This document shows positions 23,009-31,735 of a stretch of 37,113 nucleotides of DNA, in pieces. The notes under the pieces were generated by a model. The model worked only from the letters and a program-made list of their open reading frames with translations. It was not told the DNA's origin and did no database searches. Origin of the DNA: JAVBSC01 sp031547305 (GTDB taxonomy: Bacteria; Desulfobacterota; Desulfovibrionia; Desulfovibrionales; Desulfovibrionaceae); NCBI GenBank assembly GCA_031547305.1, contig JAVBSC010000119.1, positions 1-37,113 of the forward strand. Direction: 5' to 3'. The translations under genes and the position numbers were made by a program. Each line of letters opens with the position of its first letter. Position 1 is the stretch's first letter.

Positions 23009-24670
23009 ATGCCGCAAACCCAGGATTATGACCAGCTACGCAAGAAACTCTTCCTGATCATCATGGCGTTTTCCCTGCTGCCGCTGATCGGCCTGGGCGT
23101 GCTCATTCCCCAGCGTTTTTCCACTGTGCACCGGGAACAGATCGTCAGGGATCTTACCAACATCGCGGAAAACAAAAGCCGGGCCGTGGACATTTTCATC
23201 GGCGAGCGCGTGGCCCAGCTCAAAGCCTTTATTCATACTTATTCTTACGCGGACCTCTCGGACCGCGCCAAGCTGGGTATTCTGTTCGCCGGCATGCAGG
23301 CCGGGGCCAAGTCTTTTATGGATCTGGGCGTGTTTTCCGAGGATGGCGCCCACGTGGCCTACGTTGGCCCGTACGATCTGGCTGGCATAAACTACCGGCA
23401 GGAGCCCTGGTTCCGCGACGTCATGCTCACCGGCGAATACGTGAGCGATGTGTTTTTGGGCTTCCGCAAGGCTCCGCACATCATCATCGCGGTTATGCGC
23501 CGCGAGGCGGGGCACGCCTGGATTTTACGGGCTACTGTGGATTCCGGCATCCTTAACGCCCTGGTCGGGGCCAGCCGCCTGGGACGTTACGGCGATTCCT
23601 TTCTGATCAATTCCGACTGCGTGCTCCAGACGGATTCCCGCTACGCCGGCAAGATCATGATGCCCCTGCGCGTCCAGCCCAAGTTGCCGGACAGGAGCGC
23701 GCCGGTGTTCTTCCAGGAAATGCCCATGGACGGCCGTAGCATGCTGCTGACCGTGGCCGCGCTCAAAAACGCCCCCTGGTTCCTGGTGGTTTCCGAGGAC
23801 GAGAATGAAAGTTTTTACCGCATGTTCCAGACCAGGATTGTGGCTTTCCTCGTTTTGGGGGCCGGAGTGCTTATTATAGCGACCGGCGCGTACCTGACCA
23901 GCCGGCACATCGTTAGCCGGCTGATGTTGGCGGACCGCGAAAAGGCCCAACTGGACGCATCGCTCCTTCAGTCCAGCAAAATGGCTTCCCTGGGTAAAAT
24001 GGCGGCCGGCGTGGCTCACGAGGTGAATAATCCGCTTATGCTCATCCGGGAGAACGCCGGCTGGATCCGGGATTTGCTCAGCGACGAGGACCAGGCCGCC
24101 ATGAAAAACCATGCGGAAATGGACAAAGCGGCCAAAAAGATTGAAATGAACGTGGACCGCGCCAGCAACGTCACGCACCGCATGCTCGGGTTCGCCAGGC
24201 GCATGGAGCCGGTGCGGGAGCAAGCGCCCCTGAACACCCTGGTGGAGCAGGCGGTCAGCTTTATGGATAGCGAGGCGGCCAGCCGGGGCATCAAACTGAT
24301 CCGCGAATTTGACGTTTCGGACCCCAGGCTGTCCACTGACGTGGCCCAGTTGCAGCAGGTGGTGCTGAACGTGGTGGACAACGCCATAGACGCCACGGAA
24401 AAAGACGGAGTTGTGCGCGTGGCCACCACAGGCAACCCGGAAGCCAGAGAGCTGCGCGTTGTCATCAGCGATTCCGGTCCGGGAATACCGGCGGACTTGC
24501 TGCCCAGGCTGTTCGACCCGTTTTTTTCCACCAAGAAGCAAGGCGAGGGCACCGGTCTTGGCCTGGCCATCTGCCACAGCATCATGGAAAAACTGGGCGG
24601 CCGGATTGAAGCCGCCAACCAACCGGAAGGCGGGGCCGCCTTTACCATAACCCTGCCCTGGTCAGAATGA
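23009..24670 (+). CDS. Membrane sensor histidine kinase with periplasmic Cache-type sensor
   Basis: 553 residues. Membrane segments at about 14-34 and 275-297 bracket a periplasmic domain of about 240 residues, whose GVFSEDGAHVAYVGPYDLAGINYRQEPWF pattern fits a double Cache sensor. A short juxtamembrane helix leads to the phosphoacceptor His337 in AHEVNNPL, an N box (VVDNAIDAT near residue 455), and ATP-binding G boxes SDSGPGIP and GEGTGLGLAI. This is the NtrB-like class of kinase. The receiver partner is probably the single-domain regulator two genes upstream. The ATG is preceded by ggag. The ligand is unknown. Confidence 0.93.
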   Translation: MPQTQDYDQLRKKLFLIIMAFSLLPLIGLGVLIPQRFSTVHREQIVRDLTNIAENKSRAVDIFIGERVAQLKAFIHTYSYADLSDRAKLGILFAGMQAGAKSFMDLGVFSEDGAHVAYVGPYDLAGINYRQEPWFRDVMLTGEYVSDVFLGFRKAPHIIIAVMRREAGHAWILRATVDSGILNALVGASRLGRYGDSFLINSDCVLQTDSRYAGKIMMPLRVQPKLPDRSAPVFFQEMPMDGRSMLLTVAALKNAPWFLVVSEDENESFYRMFQTRIVAFLVLGAGVLIIATGAYLTSRHIVSRLMLADREKAQLDASLLQSSKMASLGKMAAGVAHEVNNPLMLIRENAGWIRDLLSDEDQAAMKNHAEMDKAAKKIEMNVDRASNVTHRMLGFARRMEPVREQAPLNTLVEQAVSFMDSEAASRGIKLIREFDVSDPRLSTDVAQLQQVVLNVVDNAIDATEKDGVVRVATTGNPEARELRVVISDSGPGIPADLLPRLFDPFFSTKKQGEGTGLGLAICHSIMEKLGGRIEAANQPEGGAAFTITLPWSE

Positions 24671-24686
24671 GTTTGAGAGACAAATC

Positions 24687-26012
24687 ATGAACATACTGTT
24701 TTACGTGCTGCCCGTGGTGGAACGGCAGGAACCCAGACACAAGACGTCCTGGGTTGAAAAGGTGGGGGCGTATGCGGACCTGCTCTCCAAAAGCGGCGCC
24801 GGGCGCTATCGCTTCGCCTGCGCGGTCGGAGACACGCTTTATGATTACGCGCGGTCCAAAATAAAAAACTGCGAAATTATCCGCATCCCACATTCAGCCA
24901 TTATCCCGGCCCTGGCCAAAAACGCCCTGGAATACACCATAAAAGTCCATCAGGCCGGGGACGCGGTTTTTTTACACCGCGTCGCGGAGGCGCACGCCAA
25001 ATTCCTGGGCCGGGAAAAATACGACTTGTGCATATCGTTCACTTCCGTGCCCTTCATGAAGGAACTTTACCCGGATATCGCCGTGCTGCACACGGAAACC
25101 GCCGTCTTCCGCAAGCCGCCTTTCCCGCATACCGTTTACCTGGACCCGGCCGGCATGTACGACCAGGCTTCCCTGCCGCGTATGGAGAATCTCGCCGCGT
25201 ACGCGCCGAGCGCGGCCGAGGAAAAACTGCTTGCCGCCATACAGGATCACCATATGCCGGCGGCCAGGCCGGATTCCGGACAGCAGGCCATTTTGGGCGC
25301 CATAACAAAAGGTTTTAGAAAAACCGTCCTCCTGGCCTTGGATTTGCCAAACCACTACCCGTTCAATTCCTGCTCGGCTTTTGACGATCCGTACGATCTG
25401 GTCCTGAACGCCCTGGAAAGCCTGCCGGAAAATTTCCTGCTCATCGTGGCCCCGCACCCGAAGCTGAGCACTTTGAGCGGTGACGCCATAGCCTATTTTT
25501 CCGGCAAATACAAAAATTTTTATTGGGGCGAGCGCATCGCCCGCAAAATATCCTCCTACACATTTCTTTTTAACGCGGATGTCGTGGCCACGGTGACTTC
25601 AACCGTTGGGCTGCATGCCGTGCTCTGGGAAAAGCCGCTCATTGTGCTGGGCAAAAGCCAGTTGAACGGCTACGCCCAGTCTTTTTCCTTTGCGGAGGCG
25701 GAGGCGGCGGCGGCCCTGCGCCTGCCGGCCAGCCGGCGCAAAAGCCTGGCCTGGGTCTTGACGCGCTATGCCATACCGGTGGACTTGCTTTACCAGGCGG
25801 ATATTCTGGAGCGTTGCATAAACAGGGCGGTCCAATGCCGCTCCGGGCAAAAGAACGACCTGGCCGCCTATTACGCTGAGCCGTTTTACGATGTGGACGG
25901 CCTTACGGATTTTTATCTGCAAGATTTGGTCCGCTACAGGAAAAAGACGCTTCTGAAAAAGCTGAACGTTGTGAAAACAGCCAAGGATTTCATCAGATAC
26001 AAATTGAAGTAA
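24687..26012 (+). CDS. Capsule-type (KpsC/KpsS-like) glycosyltransferase
   Basis: A 441-residue soluble protein, probably of GT-B fold. The C-terminal half has APHPKLS (255-261), and VTSTVGLHAVLWEKPLIVLG (303-322), which parallel the HP and TVTGTVGWEALLLGKPVIVFG patterns of capsule polysaccharide transferases that add Kdo-type linkers. The N-terminal half (NILFYVLPVVERQ) is not recognised. No other capsule or lipopolysaccharide gene is adjacent. It begins 16 bases after the histidine kinase and is followed by a good terminator, so it may be the last gene of that operon. The substrate is unknown. Confidence 0.68.
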   Translation: MNILFYVLPVVERQEPRHKTSWVEKVGAYADLLSKSGAGRYRFACAVGDTLYDYARSKIKNCEIIRIPHSAIIPALAKNALEYTIKVHQAGDAVFLHRVAEAHAKFLGREKYDLCISFTSVPFMKELYPDIAVLHTETAVFRKPPFPHTVYLDPAGMYDQASLPRMENLAAYAPSAAEEKLLAAIQDHHMPAARPDSGQQAILGAITKGFRKTVLLALDLPNHYPFNSCSAFDDPYDLVLNALESLPENFLLIVAPHPKLSTLSGDAIAYFSGKYKNFYWGERIARKISSYTFLFNADVVATVTSTVGLHAVLWEKPLIVLGKSQLNGYAQSFSFAEAEAAAALRLPASRRKSLAWVLTRYAIPVDLLYQADILERCINRAVQCRSGQKNDLAAYYAEPFYDVDGLTDFYLQDLVRYRKKTLLKKLNVVKTAKDFIRYKLK

Positions 26013-26053
26013 GCCAGGCGGCGGCCCGGGGCTTTAATTCCTATAAAAATGAT

Positions 26054-26090
26054 CCATGTTGCGGACACAACATGGGTTATTTGTTTTTTT
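26054..26090 (+). terminator. Rho-independent terminator
   Basis: CCATGTTG (26054-26061), loop CGGACA, CAACATGG (26068-26075), then GTTATTTGTTTTTTT. It ends the operon of the response regulator, swivel protein, kinase and glycosyltransferase. The remaining gap to 26303 shows no gene; a promoter for nhaC must lie there but was not identified. Confidence 0.88.
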
Positions 26091-26303
26091 CGTTTAGTGA
26101 GCTTAATCACAAGACCAGCGCTTGGCTGTCGGTTCTGGAGCGGCGGTTTTGGCAAGGTTCAATCGTTTCTTGGGCATTTCAATCCTGAAGCGCCCAGCCG
26201 GTCCATGCCGCGCGTGGTCCGGCCCCGCGAGAATCAGGCGGGCTTCGCCAGCCGAAAACGACGAGCGCGGCGTCTAAAAATCAAATTGCTTTAAGGAGCG
26301 ACT

Positions 26304-27713
26304 ATGAAGGCGGAAGGAAAGAAGCCCAGCCTGATCTGGGCTTTGCTGACCCTGTTCGTGCCGGTCAGCCTGATCTTGTACGGAACGGTGTTCCTGGCCA
26401 TACGGCCGCCGGTGCTGCCGCTTTTGGCGGCCGTGGCCCTGGCCGGCGCTATGTGCCTGGCCATCGGCTATAAATGGGAGGAGTTGCAGGAGGGCATGTT
26501 CGAGGCCCTGGGCCGCATCCAGATAGCCATAGCCATTCTGGCCATGGTGGGTATGCTCATAGGGGCCTGGCTGGCTTCCGGCACCATTCCGGCCATTATT
26601 TACTGGGGCCTTAAGCTGATCGCCCCGGAACACTTTTTGATTTCTTCCCTGCTGCTGTGCTCCGTGGCTTCCGTGGCCACCGGCACCTCCTTCGGCACCA
26701 TGGGCACTCTGGGCGTGGCCCTTTTGGGCGTGGGCGGGGCGCTGGGCTTCCCCCCGGCCATGACCGTTGGCGCGATCGTTTCCGGCGCTTACCTGGGCGA
26801 TAAAATGTCCCCGGTGTCCGATTCCACCAACATCACCGCTTCGGTTTGCGAAGTGCCCCTGTTCCAGCACATCAGCTCCATGATGTGGACGACAGTGCCG
26901 GCATTTGTGGTGGCCGCCGTGCTCTACGCCATTGTGGGCATCATGCACGTCAAGGGCCAGGTCGTGCCGGTGGAATCCCTCGGCGCCATCCTGGGCGGGC
27001 TGGAGGCCAAGTTCTCCCTGTCCTTCTGGGCCTTCATTCCCCCGATCCTGATGATCGTCCTGGCCTACATGCGTTTTCCGGTGCTTCCGATCATGCTGGT
27101 CTGCCTGCTCAGCGCGGTGGTCATAGCCTTGCTTGAGGGCGTGCCGGCCGGCGGCATAGCCAAGATCCTCACCACCGGCTACGTTTCGGAAACCGGGGTC
27201 AAGCAGTTGGACGTACTGCTCTCGCGCGGCGGCCTGATGAGCATCATGCCCACGGTGCTGCTGCTCTGCTCCGGTGTGGCTTTTGGCGGCATTCTTGAGC
27301 GGGCCAGGGTGCTGGAAGTGCTCCTGGACGCCATGCTCAAGGGCGCCAAAAGCGCGGTACGCCTGGTGTTTTCCACCCTGGTGGCTTCGTACATCATCAA
27401 CTTCGGCACAGGCAGCCAGATGCTCGCGGTCATCGTGCCCGGACGGGCTTTTCTGGAGCCCTTCAAAAAAGCTAACATCCACCCCAGGGTGCTTTCCCGC
27501 ACCTGCGAGGACGCCGGCACCATCGGCTGCCCGCTGATCCCCTGGAGCGTGCACGCCTTTTACATTATGGGCGTGCTCGGCGTGTCCGCCTATGACTTCG
27601 CGCCCTATGCCTTCCTGAACTGGATGGTGCCAGTCTTCTCCATACTCTGCGCCCTGACCGGGTTCGGCGTCTGGCGTACGGACGGGACTTCCGTCAGGAA
27701 AAAAGCGGCTTAG
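26304..27713 (+). CDS. nhaC: NhaC-family Na+/H+ antiporter
   Basis: Integral membrane carrier of 469 residues with about eleven to twelve hydrophobic segments. The SGAYLGDKMSPVSDSTNITAS segment (near residue 160) is the NhaC family signature, and GTSFGTMGTLGVAL and FGTGSQMLAVIVPG are also typical. Family members exchange Na+ for H+; some relatives exchange organic acids or amines, and substrate cannot be read from sequence. A taaggagcg box precedes the ATG. It lies 53 bases upstream of a sulfatase-like gene in the same direction, so it may serve uptake or export linked to that enzyme rather than pH balance alone. Confidence 0.9.
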   Translation: MKAEGKKPSLIWALLTLFVPVSLILYGTVFLAIRPPVLPLLAAVALAGAMCLAIGYKWEELQEGMFEALGRIQIAIAILAMVGMLIGAWLASGTIPAIIYWGLKLIAPEHFLISSLLLCSVASVATGTSFGTMGTLGVALLGVGGALGFPPAMTVGAIVSGAYLGDKMSPVSDSTNITASVCEVPLFQHISSMMWTTVPAFVVAAVLYAIVGIMHVKGQVVPVESLGAILGGLEAKFSLSFWAFIPPILMIVLAYMRFPVLPIMLVCLLSAVVIALLEGVPAGGIAKILTTGYVSETGVKQLDVLLSRGGLMSIMPTVLLLCSGVAFGGILERARVLEVLLDAMLKGAKSAVRLVFSTLVASYIINFGTGSQMLAVIVPGRAFLEPFKKANIHPRVLSRTCEDAGTIGCPLIPWSVHAFYIMGVLGVSAYDFAPYAFLNWMVPVFSILCALTGFGVWRTDGTSVRKKAA

Positions 27714-27766
27714 GTTATTTCAGGTAAAAGATTTCGGTTTATAGTCAGACTTGAGGATTTCAAGAT

Positions 27767-29323
27767 ATGAGCAAAATCAAAAACGTCGTGTTCATCATGC
27801 TGGATACGCTCCAGTTCAACTACCTGGGTTGCTACGGCAACAAAACGGTCAAGACCCCCAACCTGGACAGCCTGGCCAGGGAAGGCTTTTTGTTTGAAAA
27901 CGCTTACAGCGAGGGCCTGCCCACCATTCCGGTGCGCCGGGCTTTGATGACCGGCCGCTTTACCCTGAGCAACGGCGGCTGGCGGCCCCTGACCATTGAC
28001 GATACCAGCCTGACCGACATGCTCTGGTGCCGCGAAGTGCAGACCGCCCTGGTTTACGATACCCCGCCCATGCGTCTGCCCAAGTATGCTTATTCGCGCG
28101 GATTCGACTACGTGCGCTTTTGCGGCGGGCACGAGCTGGATCACGAAACCTTCAGCGGCCGGCGGCTTAACCCGGCCTTCAAGGGCGAGGACTATCTTTC
28201 GCCCGGAATGCTCCACAAGGGACCGGACGGCGAATATGACGACTCCAGCAAGTCCCTGCTGCGGGAAACCGAGTGCTACCTGAAGCAGCGCCAGCACTGG
28301 CGTTCCGATGCGGACAACTACATCGCCGTGGTCAGCCGCCAGGCCGATTTGTGGCTGCGCAAACAGCGCGATAAGAACCGCCCGTTCATGCTCTGGATCG
28401 ACTCATTTGATCCGCACGAGCCCTGGGATCCGCCTTCGGTCTGGGAAAAGAAGCCCTGCCCGTACAACCCGGACTATAAGGGCAACCCGATGATTCTGGC
28501 CCCCTGGTCCCAGGTGGAAGGCGTGATGACCGAGGAAGAGTGCGAGCATGTTCGCGCCCTGTACGCGGAAAAAGTGACTTTGACCGACAAATGGGTGGGC
28601 CGTTTCATTGATTCCCTGCGCGAGCAGGGCCTGCTGGACGAGACCATGATTATCGTCACCTCGGACCACGGCCAGCCCATGGGCAACGGCGAGCATGGCC
28701 ATGGAATAATGCGCAAGTGCCGGCCCTGGCCTTACGAGGAACTGGTGCACATCCCGCTGATCATCCGCGTGCCCGGCCTTAAGGGAGACAAGCGCATCAA
28801 GTCTTTTGTGCAGAACGTGGATGTTCCGGCCACCATCCTGGACGCCTTCGGCCTTCTTGGCGACGGCAAGCTGGGCGAAGCCGGGCACGAGGGCATAAAA
28901 ACCTACGGCACGGACGAACTGCACGGCCAGAGCCTTCTGCCGGTTATGCGCGGCGAAACGGACAAAGTGCGCGACTTCGCCATTGCCGGGTATTACGGCA
29001 TGTCCTGGTCCATCATCACGGAAGACCACAGCTTTGTGCACTGGCTCAAGTCCGTTGACAATACGGCGGAAATGAACGCCCTGTTCTATGACGGCTCCGG
29101 CAAGGGCGGCAACGCCGGCAGGCAGTCCGCCAAGCTGGAGATGAAAGAGGAAATGTGGACCTGCGTGCCGGGCGCGGAGGTGTCCGTTCCGGATTCCGAC
29201 GAGTTGTACGACCGCCGCAAGGATCCCTTCCAGCTTAAGAACATTATCGCGGAAAAGCCGGAACAGGCCAAAGAACTGCTCCAGAAGCTGAAGCTGTTCA
29301 TTGGCGAGCTGCGAACCTGCTAG
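27767..29323 (+). CDS. Sulfatase-superfamily hydrolase with Thr at the nucleophile position
   Basis: A 518-residue alkaline-phosphatase-superfamily protein of the sulfatase branch, without signal peptide. Metal ligands are seen as Asp13 (IMLDT), Asp300-His301 (TSDHGQPMG), and the DPHEPW segment at 215-220. The sulfatase signature C/S-x-P-x-R-x-x-x-x-T-G appears at 53-63 as Thr53-Ile-Pro55-Val-Arg57 followed by ALMTG, so the residue that becomes formylglycine in true sulfatases is Thr. Thr nucleophiles occur in related phosphodiesterases and phosphotransferases, so a phosphate- rather than sulfate-ester substrate is more likely. It is paired with nhaC and closed by a terminator. Confidence 0.86.
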   Translation: MSKIKNVVFIMLDTLQFNYLGCYGNKTVKTPNLDSLAREGFLFENAYSEGLPTIPVRRALMTGRFTLSNGGWRPLTIDDTSLTDMLWCREVQTALVYDTPPMRLPKYAYSRGFDYVRFCGGHELDHETFSGRRLNPAFKGEDYLSPGMLHKGPDGEYDDSSKSLLRETECYLKQRQHWRSDADNYIAVVSRQADLWLRKQRDKNRPFMLWIDSFDPHEPWDPPSVWEKKPCPYNPDYKGNPMILAPWSQVEGVMTEEECEHVRALYAEKVTLTDKWVGRFIDSLREQGLLDETMIIVTSDHGQPMGNGEHGHGIMRKCRPWPYEELVHIPLIIRVPGLKGDKRIKSFVQNVDVPATILDAFGLLGDGKLGEAGHEGIKTYGTDELHGQSLLPVMRGETDKVRDFAIAGYYGMSWSIITEDHSFVHWLKSVDNTAEMNALFYDGSGKGGNAGRQSAKLEMKEEMWTCVPGAEVSVPDSDELYDRRKDPFQLKNIIAEKPEQAKELLQKLKLFIGELRTC

Positions 29324-29349
29324 CATCGGCGGTTGGCAAAACAATAAAG

Positions 29350-29377
29350 ACGGAGTGGGCGACCGCTCCGTTTTTGT
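29350..29377 (+). terminator. Rho-independent terminator after the sulfatase-like gene
   Basis: Arms 29350-29358 (ACGGAGTGG) and 29363-29371 (CCGCTCCGT) pair over nine positions with one G-U, loop GCGA, followed by TTTTTGTTTG. It separates the nhaC-sulfatase unit from the Crp/Fnr gene. Confidence 0.9.
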
Positions 29378-29470
29378 TTGTTCTTGCCATGAACTCAGGG
29401 TTTGGAGTATTTGGGCTTAGTTAAATTCCGGGTCGCGGCCTGTGCCGGAGATCCGGGCAGAGGAGCTTTT

Positions 29471-30181
29471 ATGGCTGATTCTGGTAAAATTCCAACTCCG
29501 CTGATGAATGAATTCTGGCGCATTGAGTCGGCGGATCCCCTGTGGGGGGAGGTGCTCTCCCTTGGCGCGCGCCGGGAGTATTCCCAGGGGGAGGTCGTTA
29601 TTGAGGCTGGGCAGGAGGTCAATAAGTTCTATTTTATTGAAAAAGGCCAGATCTGCCTGGTGCGCGTGGGGCTGGACGGCACGGAAAAACTGCTCATGCG
29701 CGTGGAGGAGGGGGCGTTTTTCGGCGAGTCGCCGCTTCTGAGCGAGGTGCCGATGCTCAGTTCATTTGTATGCAGCAAAAAGTCCGTTCTGCGCGAATTT
29801 TCCAAGGAGTGCCTGCTCAACGTGATCCTGCCGTATCGCCCGGCCCTGATGCACTCCCTGCTGCGCACCCTGGCCCAGAAGGTGAACATGTTCAGCAACC
29901 AGGTTGCGGATCTGGCCTTGACCAGCCTGCCGCACCGCATCTGTAAATTTCTGCTTCTGGCCAACGGGCGGGAAAGTCTTGACGCGCGGGAACCGATGCT
30001 GCGCTCTCCGTTGACCCAGCTTGAACTGGCCAGTCTTTTAGGCGTTCACCGCATAACTCTTTACAAGGCGCTCAAGGAACTGGAAAACCTGAACGTTTTG
30101 AGCGCTTTTACCCGTAAACAGGCCAAGGTGCTGGATGTAAAAGAGTTCCTCCGGTACGCCAGAGGGGATGATTTTGATTAA
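29471..30181 (+). CDS. Crp/Fnr-family transcriptional regulator
   Basis: 236 residues: an N-terminal cyclic-nucleotide-binding-like beta roll (about 25-125, with VEEGAFFGESPLL near 78-90), a dimer helix (about 125-150) and a winged helix (about 150-225) with LTQLELASLLGVHRITLYKALKEL as the recognition region. The FNR-type N-terminal cysteine cluster is absent, so it is not an oxygen-sensing FNR by that route; the effector is unknown. An aggagc box before ATG 29471 decides the start; the frame is open 23 codons further. It ends 3 bases from the convergent lactate permease gene. Target genes are not identifiable, but nhaC-sulfatase or lctP are natural candidates. Confidence 0.9.
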   Translation: MADSGKIPTPLMNEFWRIESADPLWGEVLSLGARREYSQGEVVIEAGQEVNKFYFIEKGQICLVRVGLDGTEKLLMRVEEGAFFGESPLLSEVPMLSSFVCSKKSVLREFSKECLLNVILPYRPALMHSLLRTLAQKVNMFSNQVADLALTSLPHRICKFLLLANGRESLDAREPMLRSPLTQLELASLLGVHRITLYKALKELENLNVLSAFTRKQAKVLDVKEFLRYARGDDFD

Positions 30182-30184
30182 GCT

Positions 30185-31735
30185 TCAGGCAAAAGCGAAG
30201 ACCAGGGCGCTCAAAAACAGTAAAAAAGGCAGGGCGTAGGCCAGCCCCAGGGCCAGAAGCTTGCCTTCCCTGCCGGCCAGGCCGGCGGCTGTTGCGGCCA
30301 GGGCGATGTTCTGCGGCGAGATCAATTTGCCTATGCATGCTCCGCTGGTGTTGGACGCGGCTATCCAGACCGGCGACAGCCCCAGTTGCAGAGCCACCTG
30401 TTTTTGCAAATCCCCGAACAGGATGTTCGAGCTGGTGTCGCTGCCGGTAATAAATGAGCCCAGCGCTCCCACAAAGGGGGCCGCGGCCGGGTAGGCGGCG
30501 CCGGCCGCGTGGGCCAGGCCGCCGGAAAGGTGCAGCATCATGCCGCTGTAGCTGAGCACCTTGGCCATGCAGACAATGCTGACAATGGTCAGAGCCGGGG
30601 CGGCCAGGCGGCGCAGGGTCGCGCCGTAGATGCCGGCCAGGGCGGCTGGCCTGGCGCCCTGCCACAGGCCTCCGGCCAGGGCCGCGCTGAGAACCAGGGT
30701 GCCGGGGGTGAGCAGCCAGGGGATTTCCAACGGTTTTCCCCCCGGCCCGCTGTAAATGTGCGGACTGCTTTTTACCTGCCCCAGCAGCGCGTTGATGTCC
30801 GGAAAGAGCTTGCTGCTGAAGAGCACCAGAAAAAAGAGCAGAATATAGGGCGACCAGGCTTTGGCCTGGCCGGGGGCGCCGGAAAGAGCCTCGTCTTCCA
30901 GGGCGCTTTTTTTGCGTGCCGTGTCCGTTTGCCGGACTGTTTTGGGCGGGAGCAGGCGCACGATTACGGCCACGCAGGCCGTGGAGCAGATGGACCCGGC
31001 CACGGCGGCCAATTCCGGACCGATCCGGCTGGCCACCAAAAATTGGGCCAGGGCAAAGGCCAGCCCGGCCGCCAGGGTGGGAGCCCAGACTTCCAGCGTG
31101 CCCTTAAAGCTGCGTGCCACGCAGCCGACGATGAAAAAGGGCACGGCAACGGTGAGAGGGCTCAACTGGGCCACGGCCGCGCCGGACAGGGTAAAGACGT
31201 CCAGCCCGGTCACCCAGGCCAGGGTTTGCATGGGAATGCCCACTACGCCAAAGGCCACGGCAATGGTGTTGGAAAGCAGACTGACCGTGGCCGCCAGCAG
31301 GGGGGCAAAGCCCAGGGATATCAGCATGGCGGCGGGAATGACCACGGCGGTGCCGAATCCGGCCACGGCCTCCATGAAGCTGCCAAGGCCCCAGGCGATG
31401 ATCAGGGCCTGGATGCGCGCGTCCGGCGAAATGCCGCCCAGGAGCGCCCGGATGCGTTTGTCCGCCCCGGTGTGCTGGGCCACGTTGTACATGAAGAAGG
31501 CCGCGGCAATGACCCAGAGGATGGGCAGAAGGGCGAAGATTGTTCCGTCCAGCACGGCTTCCGCCGCCAGGCGCGGGGCAAGCCCCCAGACGCCGCAGGC
31601 CAGGAGAACGCTTAAAGCCAGTCCGGCCGGGCAGACAATCTGGGACTTCAGGCGCAGCACGCCCAGGCCCAGAAACAGCCAGAGCATTGGCAGGGTGGCC
31701 GCCGCGTAGGAGATGGGGGAGTTCAACATATCCAT
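30185..31735 (-). CDS. lctP: L-lactate permease family transporter
   Basis: Imports lactate (or glycolate) with protons across the inner membrane. The 516 residues form about twelve to fourteen hydrophobic segments, with the family motif GLGSFMEAVAGFGTAVVIPAAM (about 115-136), LLSNTIAVAFGVVGIPMQTLA (near 155) and SFITGSDTSSNILFG near residue 430. Lactate is a common electron donor in sulfate reducers. The start could be the ATG at 31735 or the one at 31729. The gene faces the Crp/Fnr gene tail to tail with no room for a terminator between them. Confidence 0.93.
   Translation of the reverse strand: MDMLNSPISYAAATLPMLWLFLGLGVLRLKSQIVCPAGLALSVLLACGVWGLAPRLAAEAVLDGTIFALLPILWVIAAAFFMYNVAQHTGADKRIRALLGGISPDARIQALIIAWGLGSFMEAVAGFGTAVVIPAAMLISLGFAPLLAATVSLLSNTIAVAFGVVGIPMQTLAWVTGLDVFTLSGAAVAQLSPLTVAVPFFIVGCVARSFKGTLEVWAPTLAAGLAFALAQFLVASRIGPELAAVAGSICSTACVAVIVRLLPPKTVRQTDTARKKSALEDEALSGAPGQAKAWSPYILLFFLVLFSSKLFPDINALLGQVKSSPHIYSGPGGKPLEIPWLLTPGTLVLSAALAGGLWQGARPAALAGIYGATLRRLAAPALTIVSIVCMAKVLSYSGMMLHLSGGLAHAAGAAYPAAAPFVGALGSFITGSDTSSNILFGDLQKQVALQLGLSPVWIAASNTSGACIGKLISPQNIALAATAAGLAGREGKLLALGLAYALPFLLFLSALVFAFA

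Noticed and set aside
26274..27554. Minus-strand frame of 426 codons opposite nhaC, rich in His, Gln and Gly
   Set aside because: Antisense shadow of a membrane protein gene; no ribosome-binding site or domain.
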